Assembly (NCBI GenBank): GCA_030830725.1
Contig: JAURMN010000038.1
Coordinates: 1 to 10,402 of the forward strand
From: Balneolales bacterium
GTDB lineage: Bacteria > Bacteroidota > Rhodothermia > Balneolales > Balneolaceae
Reading direction: 5' to 3'
DNA length: 10,402 nt
Numbering within the stretch: position 1 is the first letter of the stretch; the number at the start of each line of letters is the position of its first letter. Below the pieces are notes generated by a model that was given only the letters and a program-made list of their open reading frames with translations, was not told the DNA's origin and searched no databases. This document shows positions 1-6,041 of this stretch, piece by piece. A program made the translations under genes and the position numbers.

Positions 1-1017
1 GATATTCTTCGTGCCAAGGTGTCTTGGACACATCGAAATGTGAATGAAAAAGCTCACCAGTTTAGTTCAATGGCGAGAGTCTCTTTTATTGAACAGGAAG
101 TGAGCGGTAATTATTCAATCCCCTATTTGATCAACAATCAAAGCAGCTACTCATTTACCCCGTTCATTCAACATCTGTTGGGGGCAAGACGGTCCTACGA
201 ATTGTTTAGTGCCGGGTTTCGACAAACTATTTTGTATCAATTGACCTCATTTCTTGCCGGTTCCTTTTCACATCAATTAAGCTATAACGAAGAGCTAAGC
301 GGGAGAAAGACAGAGCGTTTACCCCGCGAAGTGCTCAACTATAATGTGTCTTCTTTTGGAGTATCGATTGCATACACCAAAGGATATCGATTTCAACAAG
401 GCTGGGCAGTGAACGGAGCTGCTGAGGTTTCAAGTCCCCTCGGGCTGGCAACATTTTCCTATCAAAAACTCTCCGCAAATGTCTTGAGGTATCAGCCGAT
501 TTCCGACCGTGTGGATGTTGTAGGTCGTGTACAGCTCGGATCCATTTTTTACAATAAATCTGGTAATCTTCCGGCAAATATTGTCTTTTATGGAGGGGGT
601 ACAAACTCTGTTCGGGGTTGGTCGAGAGAATTTCTTGGGTCTAAAAAACCCTTTTTGGAAGTTCAAGAGGATGGAAGCGAGGTATTTCGTGGGTATTATC
701 CCACTGGAGGCCGGGCGCTTTTTACCTCCTCACTAGAAGCTAGGTATTCGTTAGATCATCGCTGGAAAGGAGTGGGTGTTGCGACATTTTTGGATGCAGG
801 ACAAGTTTGGAATTCCTTTTCCGATAGGGAGAGTCGTGGTATTCAGTATGGGGCGGGGGTTGGCATTCAATACGATTCCATTATTGGTCCAATTCGATTG
901 GATTTCGCCATGAAAGTAAATCCAAAACCGGATGATCTGAATCGTTTCCAGGGAGAAGATGCAGGGAATGTCTTCAGTAGATTTGGGCTCCATTTAAATA
1001 TTGGTTCACCTTTTTAA
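1..1017 (+). CDS. BamA/TamA-family (Omp85) outer membrane barrel protein, 3' part only
   Basis: The reading frame is open at the left window edge and gives 338 C-terminal residues. Omp85 proteins sit in the outer membrane and insert or translocate other proteins. The segment is made of alternating beta-strand stretches with aromatic residues. About two thirds of the way along it carries GGGTNSVRGW, which matches the conserved (V/S)RG(F/W/Y) loop-6 motif of BamA, TamA and FhaC-type barrels, followed by a conserved 'LG' a few residues later. A later strand region reads FLDAGQVW, another common Omp85 pattern (FxDxGxvw). The protein ends in phenylalanine, as expected of a beta-signal. The N-terminal POTRA domains lie outside the window, so I cannot say whether this is BamA, TamA or the lipoprotein TamL. 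The next gene, in the same direction, looks TamB-related, which favours the TAM side of the family. Confidence 0.88.
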   Translation, partial: DILRAKVSWTHRNVNEKAHQFSSMARVSFIEQEVSGNYSIPYLINNQSSYSFTPFIQHLLGARRSYELFSAGFRQTILYQLTSFLAGSFSHQLSYNEELSGRKTERLPREVLNYNVSSFGVSIAYTKGYRFQQGWAVNGAAEVSSPLGLATFSYQKLSANVLRYQPISDRVDVVGRVQLGSIFYNKSGNLPANIVFYGGGTNSVRGWSREFLGSKKPFLEVQEDGSEVFRGYYPTGGRALFTSSLEARYSLDHRWKGVGVATFLDAGQVWNSFSDRESRGIQYGAGVGIQYDSIIGPIRLDFAMKVNPKPDDLNRFQGEDAGNVFSRFGLHLNIGSPF

Positions 1018-1049
1018 TTCACTAATTAAATTTTTAATAATGATTTGCT

Positions 1050-1859
1050 GTGATATCTGAAACGAATTACAAAATACTAACTCTATTCTCTGTGCAAGCC
1101 GAAATTGTACGAAGAGGAATGGCCGTTCTATTCTTCTTTTTGTTTCTCCCGATTTTTGCGAATGCACAATTTAACGTTATAGAGACAAGTCCAGCAGCGG
1201 GTGTTGCAGAAGTGGATCCCTCTGAAGCGATTCGTATCCAACTATCCGATGAACTGGACCCGTCTACAGTTGATCAAGGAACCATTCGGATTAAAGGGTC
1301 AAGATCGGGTCAGATAGCGGGAACGTTTTATTTTCCCAATCGTAAGGAAATTCTATTTATACCCGACAACGAATACTTTTCCGGAGAGTTAATTACAGTA
1401 CAGGTGAGCCAAGATGTGACATCGAAAATTGGCGAACCCTTAGAAACGGTGATGGAATTTTCCTTTCGAGTAGTCTCTTCAGCTCAGCTTCGTATGTCTG
1501 TGGATGAAACCATTTTAGGCAATCGATCTGCTCAATCGATTATTCGAAGCGACCAAGACCCCGAACTGACATATGAGGTGTTATTAGGTCGCGCCGAAGA
1601 TTTAGCGGTAGATCGACTCGGGATAGATGTGGTTCGAGTAAGTAGCTACACAGTCGGCCTTGAAAGAGCTACCGCCATTCAAACAGGTTGGTATTTATCG
1701 CCGACCACCTACTTTGTAATTATACATGAAGTGTATGAGACAACCCCACGCACCCTCTTTCGTCTGGAATATGCCTTGAAAGAAAATATGGAAATCATTC
1801 TTACCCAAGGAAACGACAGAAGACAAGGAATTGACTTCTTATTGGGAAAAGATTATTGA
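1050..1859 (+). CDS. Exported Ig-like (Big_5-type) protein with a TamB-like C-terminus
   Basis: The frame encodes up to 269 residues. Residues 24-39 form a hydrophobic signal-peptide core ending ANA before Q40. Residues 44-141 resemble a Big_5/SbsA-type Ig-like domain (SP.AGVAEVDPSEAIRIQLSDELD start, a 'FIPD...F.G' middle and a final beta strand). Residues 167-269 look like the end of TamB (PF04357, formerly DUF490): SDQDPELTYEVLLGR, then LGIDVVRV, GWYLSPTTYF, a FRLEYALKENMEI strand and RRQGIDFLLGKDY. The domain calls come from memory of family patterns. The start is uncertain: GTG at 1050 is the longest, GTG at 1092 gives an n-region with two arginines, and ATG at 1119 follows GAAGAGG but too closely and leaves no positive n-region. 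The gene lies 32 nt after the Omp85 gene and is probably co-transcribed with it. A full TamB has well over 1000 residues, so this is not a normal TamB. Confidence 0.8.
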   Translation: MISETNYKILTLFSVQAEIVRRGMAVLFFFLFLPIFANAQFNVIETSPAAGVAEVDPSEAIRIQLSDELDPSTVDQGTIRIKGSRSGQIAGTFYFPNRKEILFIPDNEYFSGELITVQVSQDVTSKIGEPLETVMEFSFRVVSSAQLRMSVDETILGNRSAQSIIRSDQDPELTYEVLLGRAEDLAVDRLGIDVVRVSSYTVGLERATAIQTGWYLSPTTYFVIIHEVYETTPRTLFRLEYALKENMEIILTQGNDRRQGIDFLLGKDY

Positions 1860-2189
1860 TTTGTAAACTATTCGTCAACTATCTGTCGTTTATTTTTACT
1901 TCCCTCAGCACTATTATATTAGTGGAATTAACCACGATCAATAATGAGAACGCCGGGTCTGTTGCTTGACAGGTGACAGATTCGATTATTTTAGAAGTTC
2001 GATTAGTCAATAACTCAAAGTCTCAAAAGACAATTTAAAAACTGGGTTCAGAAGACATCCACTATAGGGATAGGTTGAGTATGAACGAAGTGAGAAGAGT
2101 CATTTTATATTGTATGAATTCATCAAGAGAGTTCAAGTAATCATATAAAAATTACTTCGATACGTACTTCTAAAGAATCATCAGCTCAC
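1860..2189. other. 330-nt intergenic stretch with no recognisable gene
   Basis: This lies between two genes whose 3' ends face each other. I see no coding frame longer than about 20 codons with a credible start, no tRNA-like structure and no strong terminator. Small structures present are an 8-bp direct repeat TTCGATTA (1981-1988 and 1998-2005), a short inverted repeat CACTA-N6-TAGTG near 1910-1925, and a 7-bp AT-rich inverted repeat AAGTAAT (2135-2141) / ATTACTT (2151-2157) without a U tract. Transcripts from both sides must end here, so one of these hairpins may help, but none is convincing. Confidence 0.5.
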
Positions 2190-3071
2190 CTATCCCTTTT
2201 TTCTAACATCAATCATCGTCCAGTCCGGATAAGAACCCAACGGTTGTATTTCCTGTGTGACATCCTTCAGATTAGTCAAAAGCTGGAAGAATGAAGGATC
2301 CTCTTGCCGTAGTGAATTTCCGATTGTGGCATCACAATAAAACTGATATTCCCAGGGTTTTCCCACAATCGGCCGACTCTCCAGTTTGGAGAGATTGACC
2401 CCGAATTCTTCGAACACTTCGAGAACCCGAAGCAGACTACCCGGTTCATTTTTGGTCGAAAATCGAAAACTACTTCTTATTGCCGGAAGAGTAAGATGGT
2501 TTGGTAGCGGTGTCCGGGAAAGGATGAGAAAGCGCGTGTAATTCTGGGGGTCTGTTTCAATGGATTCCTGGAGAATGGTCATCCCATAGATTTGAGCTGC
2601 ATAGTCACTGGCAATGACCCCGACATCCTCACGACTGGATTTTGCCATGTCTGCAACGGATCCGGCCGTATCTTCGGATTCAATCACTTTCCATGCCGGA
2701 AATTGGTCTAAAAAATCTCTGCATTGCTCAATCGCCATTGGATGGGACCACACCTCTCGTATTCCCTCGAGATTTACCCCGGGCTTTGCAATTAAGTGTT
2801 GCGCGATACGAAGCACCACCTCGCCCACAATGGGGACTGGGTGTTTTGCCAATAGGTCGTAATTCATGATCAATGATCCGGCAATCGAATTTTCAATTGC
2901 CATGATCCCCACCGTAGACTTACCCGTATCTACATCGGCCATGACTTCCCGAAACGTCGCTCTATAGTGACAATTCACATCATGTCCAAAAAGCTTGGAA
3001 GCCACAATGTGATGAAAAGAGCCTCTTTGTCCCTGTATGCTAACGATGTGATTCAAATTCTTTGTGTCCAT
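2190..3071 (-). CDS. pheA: Prephenate dehydratase (stand-alone, with ACT domain)
   Basis: Converts prephenate to phenylpyruvate, the committed step of phenylalanine synthesis, in the cytoplasm. The 293-residue length fits a monofunctional dehydratase with no chorismate mutase domain. The N-terminus has the family pattern QGQRGSFHH (residues 13-21). IENSIAGSL (59-67) forms part of the active cleft, and NYTRFLIL (177-184) contains the catalytic Thr179-Arg180-Phe181. The ACT regulatory domain occupies roughly 200-280. It shows the two phenylalanine-binding elements of the family: EPGSLLRVL (209-217; GALV-type site) and ESRP (231-234). Feedback inhibition by phenylalanine is therefore expected from family knowledge. 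The ATG at 3071 places the conserved N-terminal motif right after a short leader. There is no obvious Shine-Dalgarno. The gene is a single unit with no pathway neighbours in the window. Confidence 0.96.
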   Translation of the reverse strand: MDTKNLNHIVSIQGQRGSFHHIVASKLFGHDVNCHYRATFREVMADVDTGKSTVGIMAIENSIAGSLIMNYDLLAKHPVPIVGEVVLRIAQHLIAKPGVNLEGIREVWSHPMAIEQCRDFLDQFPAWKVIESEDTAGSVADMAKSSREDVGVIASDYAAQIYGMTILQESIETDPQNYTRFLILSRTPLPNHLTLPAIRSSFRFSTKNEPGSLLRVLEVFEEFGVNLSKLESRPIVGKPWEYQFYCDATIGNSLRQEDPSFFQLLTNLKDVTQEIQPLGSYPDWTMIDVRKKG

Positions 3072-3266
3072 GGATAGGTGCTATTTAAACGAATGGAATG
3101 TGGATACTGGTTTCGAGGCTTTCAAAAATGAGATGAAGATCGATTTAACGATGAACGATGGATCGGGTTAAACAGGTTAATAGGAGTGAAAAAGATACTT
3201 GCAGGTTTACGGGTTGAAGATAGCCTGGATTCCTTCAGTCTCCCAACGAATTGTTCATCTTTTTCC

Positions 3267-3334
3267 TTGAAATTCAGAAACTGAAACCTCGGAATCTCAG
3301 AATTTTTAAATCGCAGAACCTCAAAATTCCAAAG
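3267..3334. repeat. About three imperfect 23-24-nt tandem units before sodC
   Basis: The two clearest units are CGGAATCTCAGAATTTTT... starting at 3290 and CAGAACCTCAAAATTCC... starting at 3314, offset by 24 nt and differing at a few positions. A weaker earlier copy shares TCAGAAA at 3274-3280, offset by 23 nt. The array ends six bases before the sodC start codon, so it lies in the probable 5' leader. No function is known to me. It could be a decayed tandem duplication. Confidence 0.45.
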
Positions 3335-3340
3335 ATCGAT

Positions 3341-3901
3341 ATGAAAAAACCGATTTTTTTCACGCTCTCTGCTGGAGCCTTCATCCTGACTCTGTTTTTA
3401 ATTGCATCCTGTACATCACAGCAAAATGATGGCATGGATGGAACCACCACAGTGCCTTTTTTGACATATGCAATTGCCCAACTCATGCCTCTTCAGGATA
3501 GTGGCGTATCGGGAACGGTAACGTTTACTGCCCAAGAGGGTGGTGTTCGTGTACAGGCCACCTTAACCGGTCTTCCACAAGGAAAACATGGATTTCATAT
3601 TCATCAATATGGAGATTGCACGGCTACAGACGGAACTTCAGCAGGCGGCCATTTTAATCCGACCGATCACCCACACAGTGGATCTGATAGTACAGATCGA
3701 CACATGGGAGATTTGGGAAATATTGAATCCGATGGGGCTACGGCTTCCCTTGATTATCTCGATACCAAAATTGAGATGGCATTGATCCTTGGCAGAGGCG
3801 TAATTGTGCATGCTGCTGAAGATGACTTAATCTCACAGCCTACTGGAAATGCGGGTGGACGTCTGGGTTGTGGAGTGATTGGAGTGAAAAGCCAACCTTA
3901 A
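3341..3901 (+). CDS. sodC: Cu,Zn superoxide dismutase, lipoprotein
   Basis: Dismutates superoxide to peroxide and oxygen outside the cytoplasm, probably anchored to a membrane by lipid. I chose the ATG at 3341 (186 residues) over an in-frame TTG at 3251, because it gives a standard lipoprotein leader: MKKP, a hydrophobic core, then lipobox IASC with Cys24. The catalytic domain (about 55-183) is complete. The copper ligands are His86 and His88 (GFHIHQYGDC), the bridging His104 (GGHFNP) and His157 (VIVHAAEDD). The zinc ligands are His104, His112, His121 and Asp124 (RHMGDLGN), with exactly the spacing seen in the human enzyme. Cys93 and Cys177 match the structural disulfide, and Arg174 matches the substrate-guiding arginine in GNAGGRLGCGVI. 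The stop codon overlaps by 4 bp that of the convergent DUF411 gene. Confidence 0.96.
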   Translation: MKKPIFFTLSAGAFILTLFLIASCTSQQNDGMDGTTTVPFLTYAIAQLMPLQDSGVSGTVTFTAQEGGVRVQATLTGLPQGKHGFHIHQYGDCTATDGTSAGGHFNPTDHPHSGSDSTDRHMGDLGNIESDGATASLDYLDTKIEMALILGRGVIVHAAEDDLISQPTGNAGGRLGCGVIGVKSQP

Positions 3902-4353
3902 TGATAGCTCGCGTAGACTTCGTGCGCTCCATCCCGACGGAATAGAATTACGTCAAACGTGTCACCTGGATGTCCATCCATCTCCATACCAGGGGATCCG
4001 ATTGGCATTCCGGAAACGGCCAACCCAATGGCATTCGGCCTCTCCTCAAGCAACCTCTTCACTTCTCTAGAAGGTACATGGCCTTCAATCACATATCCAT
4101 CAATGATGGCTGTGTGGCAGGAGTCTAAGGATCTTTCGACCTGATATTGCGATTTAATGAGGGGTAGATCTTCTACATTTACGGATTGGACCCGAAACCC
4201 GTTTTCTTTCATGTGGTCCCCCCAAAGTGCACAGCATCCACAACTTTCCGTTTTATATAACGTAACGGTGCCATTCACGCCTTTGCCCTCTCTAAATAGC
4301 ATGAAAGCACCCGCAAGAAGAACAGGCAGTAATATTAAAGTAAATTTTTTCAT
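3898..4353 (-). CDS. DUF411 family exported metal-binding protein
   Basis: DUF411 (PF04214) proteins are small exported or membrane-anchored proteins often found near copper-resistance genes; their biochemical role is not settled. Using the ATG at 4353 (151 residues; a TTG at 4371 would add six) the N-terminus is MKKF plus a hydrophobic stretch to about residue 20, a signal peptide or anchor without a clear cleavage site. Family hallmarks are TESCGCCALWGDHM with Cys38, Cys40 and Cys41, then DSCHTAIIDGYVIEGHVP with Cys79 and His80. A middle segment with LAVSGMPIGSPGMEM follows, methionine-rich as in many family members, and the C-terminus is EVYASYH. Cys, Met and His make soft-metal binding plausible. 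It faces the Cu,Zn superoxide dismutase gene tail-to-tail, sharing TTAA at both stops. Confidence 0.92.
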   Translation of the reverse strand: MKKFTLILLPVLLAGAFMLFREGKGVNGTVTLYKTESCGCCALWGDHMKENGFRVQSVNVEDLPLIKSQYQVERSLDSCHTAIIDGYVIEGHVPSREVKRLLEERPNAIGLAVSGMPIGSPGMEMDGHPGDTFDVILFRRDGAHEVYASYH

Positions 4354-4640
4354 GAAAAAATGTTGAAACAATATTAATTATTTTAATAATATATTAATGT
4401 TTATTTACATATGAAAGTTATCATCCTCAATGAAAAACTCTTCAAACAGGATCTATTTGCAACGCTTGTCAATACTAAAATTCACCAAATAAACGAACTT
4501 GCATCCAATACACGTAGTATTTTCTCAATGAATTTATCGAATAAGTGTAGAAATTTAACGATCAAACCATCACCTACTTTTGTCGGTATATATATCTAGT
4601 CAGAAGGACTCACATATTCATCTAAAACAGAGTAATTAAA
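4354..4640. promoter_or_regulatory. AT-rich divergent intergenic region, probable promoters
   Basis: About 290 nt separate the DUF411 gene (leftward) from the lipoprotein gene (rightward), so both promoters should lie here. The first 50 nt are almost all A/T and contain ATTAT-TTTA-ATAAT and neighbouring TTAAT repeats around 4372-4397, which could serve as a regulator or promoter site. AGAAGGA occurs near 4602-4608, but about 33 nt before the lipoprotein ATG, too far to act as its ribosome site. No defined regulator motif is recognised. Confidence 0.35.
4411..4599 (+). CDS. Doubtful 62-codon ORF, no recognised family
   Basis: The frame starts with ATG after an A/T-rich stretch and encodes 62 residues, rich in Lys, Asn and Ile, with no signal peptide, membrane span or motif I recognise. 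There is no Shine-Dalgarno sequence, although its neighbours often lack one too. It fills most of an intergenic region that must also hold promoters for both flanking genes. A chance open frame in AT-rich DNA is as likely as a real gene. Confidence 0.2.
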   Translation: MKVIILNEKLFKQDLFATLVNTKIHQINELASNTRSIFSMNLSNKCRNLTIKPSPTFVGIYI

Positions 4641-5198
4641 ATGAATCCATATCCTCTTCTTGTGTTTAGTTTCTTTGTCCTACAGGCCTGTAATGTTTCA
4701 AAAATTGATTACACACATAACCTTTTTTTCGATGAGCTATCCTCAATTTGTGGTTATGTATTCGAAGGTCAATCTACCTTTCCCGAAAGTGAAGATCACC
4801 CATTGGTAGGAACTCTGCTGCGAACGGAAGTGAACGAGTGTAGCGAAACGACGGTGCGCATCGAACTGATTCGCGACGGGGATTATTGGCATGGGGCTTG
4901 GGTGATTGAAAAGCGCCCCGAAGGACTTCATCTTTTCCATGATCATCTAGGCGAGAAAAGAACAATGGAAGATTTGGGAGAAGATGACTATCACGGATAT
5001 GGGGGGTATGCGAATCTGAAAGGAACCTCAAACACTCAATTTTTTGAGGCCGATGCCTATACAGCTGAATTAATTCCAGCTGCCGCCTTCAATGTGTGGA
5101 TGATCGAAATTGGGGAAGATGGGAAGTCTTTCGTCTATGGGCTGGAACGCAATCAACAACGACGGTTTAGCGCGGAATTTTCGTTAAAAGTGGAATAA
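4641..5198 (+). CDS. Uncharacterised exported protein, probable lipoprotein
   Basis: The 185-residue product begins with a short hydrophobic leader ending VLQAC (Cys17). This is an acceptable if imperfect lipobox (Gln at -2), so it is probably membrane-anchored outside the cytoplasm. The mature part resembles a conserved family of secreted hypothetical proteins without known activity. The pattern I recognise is an early CG..FEG (residues 37-43), a WV.E strand followed by LHLFHDH (96-102), YHGYGGY (117-123), a FEADAYT segment (135-141), NVWMIEI (151-157) and a final Y.L.R...RFS.EF.L strand. In relatives the His-Asp-His stretch is usually followed by an acidic segment, here EDLGEDD (110-116). 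These conserved His and Asp residues could bind a metal or form an active site, but this is not shown. The gene ends 2 bp from the stop of the convergent DUF2911 gene. Confidence 0.75.
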   Translation: MNPYPLLVFSFFVLQACNVSKIDYTHNLFFDELSSICGYVFEGQSTFPESEDHPLVGTLLRTEVNECSETTVRIELIRDGDYWHGAWVIEKRPEGLHLFHDHLGEKRTMEDLGEDDYHGYGGYANLKGTSNTQFFEADAYTAELIPAAAFNVWMIEIGEDGKSFVYGLERNQQRRFSAEFSLKVE

Positions 5199-5209
5199 AT
5201 TTATTTCAC
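5190..5209. terminator. Weak hairpin spanning two facing stop codons
   Basis: The sequence folds as an 8-bp stem with one G-U pair around an AATT loop. Its centre is the perfect palindrome AATAAATTTATT (5194-5205), which includes both stop codons. It lies exactly where two convergent transcripts meet. It lacks a GC-rich stem and a U tract, so it is at best a weak bidirectional terminator. Confidence 0.25.
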
Positions 5210-5761
5210 CGACAGCGACACTCTTACTCCAGTGAATTCCCAACGAATGACCAAATCACTGGAATTCTCTCCGAGATTGTCAAACTCAATCGCCATCCAT
5301 TCAGTGAAGGGCACTTCAAAGCTCTCTGCCTGCACGCGTAATACATCCTGCGCCTCGTCATATTGAGTTCCCCAGCTGAGCTTACTATTAAAAATCACTA
5401 TCCAAGACCCTTCTGCAACCGGAATTGAGTAAACGGAATAGGTACCGGCAGGTAATTCTACGTCTCCTATTAGCAAATCACCCGTCGTGGTCAAAGTAGT
5501 GGATTCATTGGCCCCGGTCCGCCACACTTGATCAAACGGAACTAATCCTCCAAACACTTCACGTTCACGAACAGCGGGTCGACCGTAGGTAATCGTAACC
5601 TCAGTTGTGCCGAGAGTCTGACTTACCATCGCATTTGGACTCACTCTGGGAGCGTCATTTCCACGCTTTGGTATATCCTGGCTAACGTTTTGTGCAAATC
5701 CCAAAGTTGGGAGTCCTACGGAAAAAGCGATGAGAAATAATACTGCTTTAGATTTAGGCAT
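5201..5761 (-). CDS. DUF2911 domain exported protein
   Basis: A 186-residue member of DUF2911 (PF11138), an extracytoplasmic beta-sandwich-like family common in Bacteroidota and of unknown function. A Sec signal peptide runs to GFA-Q (cleavage near 23/24). The family pattern is complete: RVSPNAMVSQTLGTTEVTITYGRP (39-62), REVFGGLVPFDQVWRTGANESTTL (67-90), ELPAGTYSVYSIP (102-114), SWIVIFNSKLSWGTQYDEAQDVLRV (119-143) and a closing RWEFTGVRVSL strand (173-183). The GANE and RTG residues are the most conserved part of the family. The start ATG at 5761 directly precedes the signal peptide. It appears to be transcribed alone, with its promoter in the AT-rich region at 5762-5906. Confidence 0.94.
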   Translation of the reverse strand: MPKSKAVLFLIAFSVGLPTLGFAQNVSQDIPKRGNDAPRVSPNAMVSQTLGTTEVTITYGRPAVREREVFGGLVPFDQVWRTGANESTTLTTTGDLLIGDVELPAGTYSVYSIPVAEGSWIVIFNSKLSWGTQYDEAQDVLRVQAESFEVPFTEWMAIEFDNLGENSSDLVIRWEFTGVRVSLSVK

Positions 5762-5790
5762 ATCGTTTTAACAGATTGAATTACATTGAC

Positions 5791-5818
5791 TTGTGAACAC
5801 TAACCGGGAAAGTAGAAT
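5791..5818 (+). promoter_or_regulatory. Candidate sigma-70-like promoter
   Basis: TTGTGA (5791-5796) and TAGAAT (5813-5818) are separated by 16 nt, close to a -35/-10 pair. It points toward the short signal-peptide frame starting at 5907 or 5937. Primary promoters in Bacteroidota often follow a different consensus, so this is weak support only. Confidence 0.22.
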
Positions 5819-5820
5819 AA

Positions 5821-5842
5821 AAATAAGTTTTGTATCTTATTT
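5821..5842. repeat. Inverted repeat in divergent promoter region
   Basis: AAATAAG (5821-5827) and CTTATTT (5836-5842) are perfect 7-bp inverted arms around an 8-nt spacer. The location, between the DUF2911 gene and the rightward short frame and just after a candidate -10 box, would suit a repressor operator. It is A/T-rich, so a chance match is possible. Confidence 0.3.
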
Positions 5843-5906
5843 ACTATAAATATCGGGATTTAATTACACACAACTCAACCTGCTTAGACTAATAATCGTT
5901 TCATTC

Positions 5907-6041
5907 ATGAGCATGTTAACGAACCTGGGGCTATCTATGTATTTACGCGTCATACTCAATTTCGGTCTCTTTATCCTTTTGCCTGCTACACTTTTAGCCC
6001 AAACCCAAGATGGCAATTTTTATCTGTCTACAATAAATTAA
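5907..6041 (+). pseudogene. Truncated secreted-protein gene (signal peptide only)
   Basis: The frame has ATG codons at 5907, 5913 and 5937. From 5937 it encodes 34 residues that begin MYLRVILN, continue with a hydrophobic core and end in LLA-Q, a textbook Sec signal peptide. Only TQDGNFYLSTIN follows before a TAA at 6039-6041. GGGG lies about 8 nt before the 5937 ATG, a possible ribosome site. The stop overlaps by 4 bp (TTAA) the stop of the leftward kinase gene, so the rest of any original gene has been replaced by that operon. It is best read as the 5' remnant of an exported protein. A genuine 10-12-residue secreted peptide is possible but less likely. Confidence 0.42.

Noticed and set aside
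2081..2140. A 19-codon frame MNEVRRV... in the 1860-2189 gap
   Set aside because: It is too short, has no family resemblance or convincing ribosome site, and such frames arise easily by chance.
2135..2157. AT-rich hairpin near the pheA 3' end as a terminator
   Set aside because: Seven weak base pairs, a nine-base loop and no U tract on either strand.
3251..3340. 30 extra N-terminal codons for SodC from a TTG
   Set aside because: They would put a Lys/Asn-rich segment, encoded by a tandem repeat, in front of a perfect lipoprotein signal peptide that starts at the ATG at 3341.
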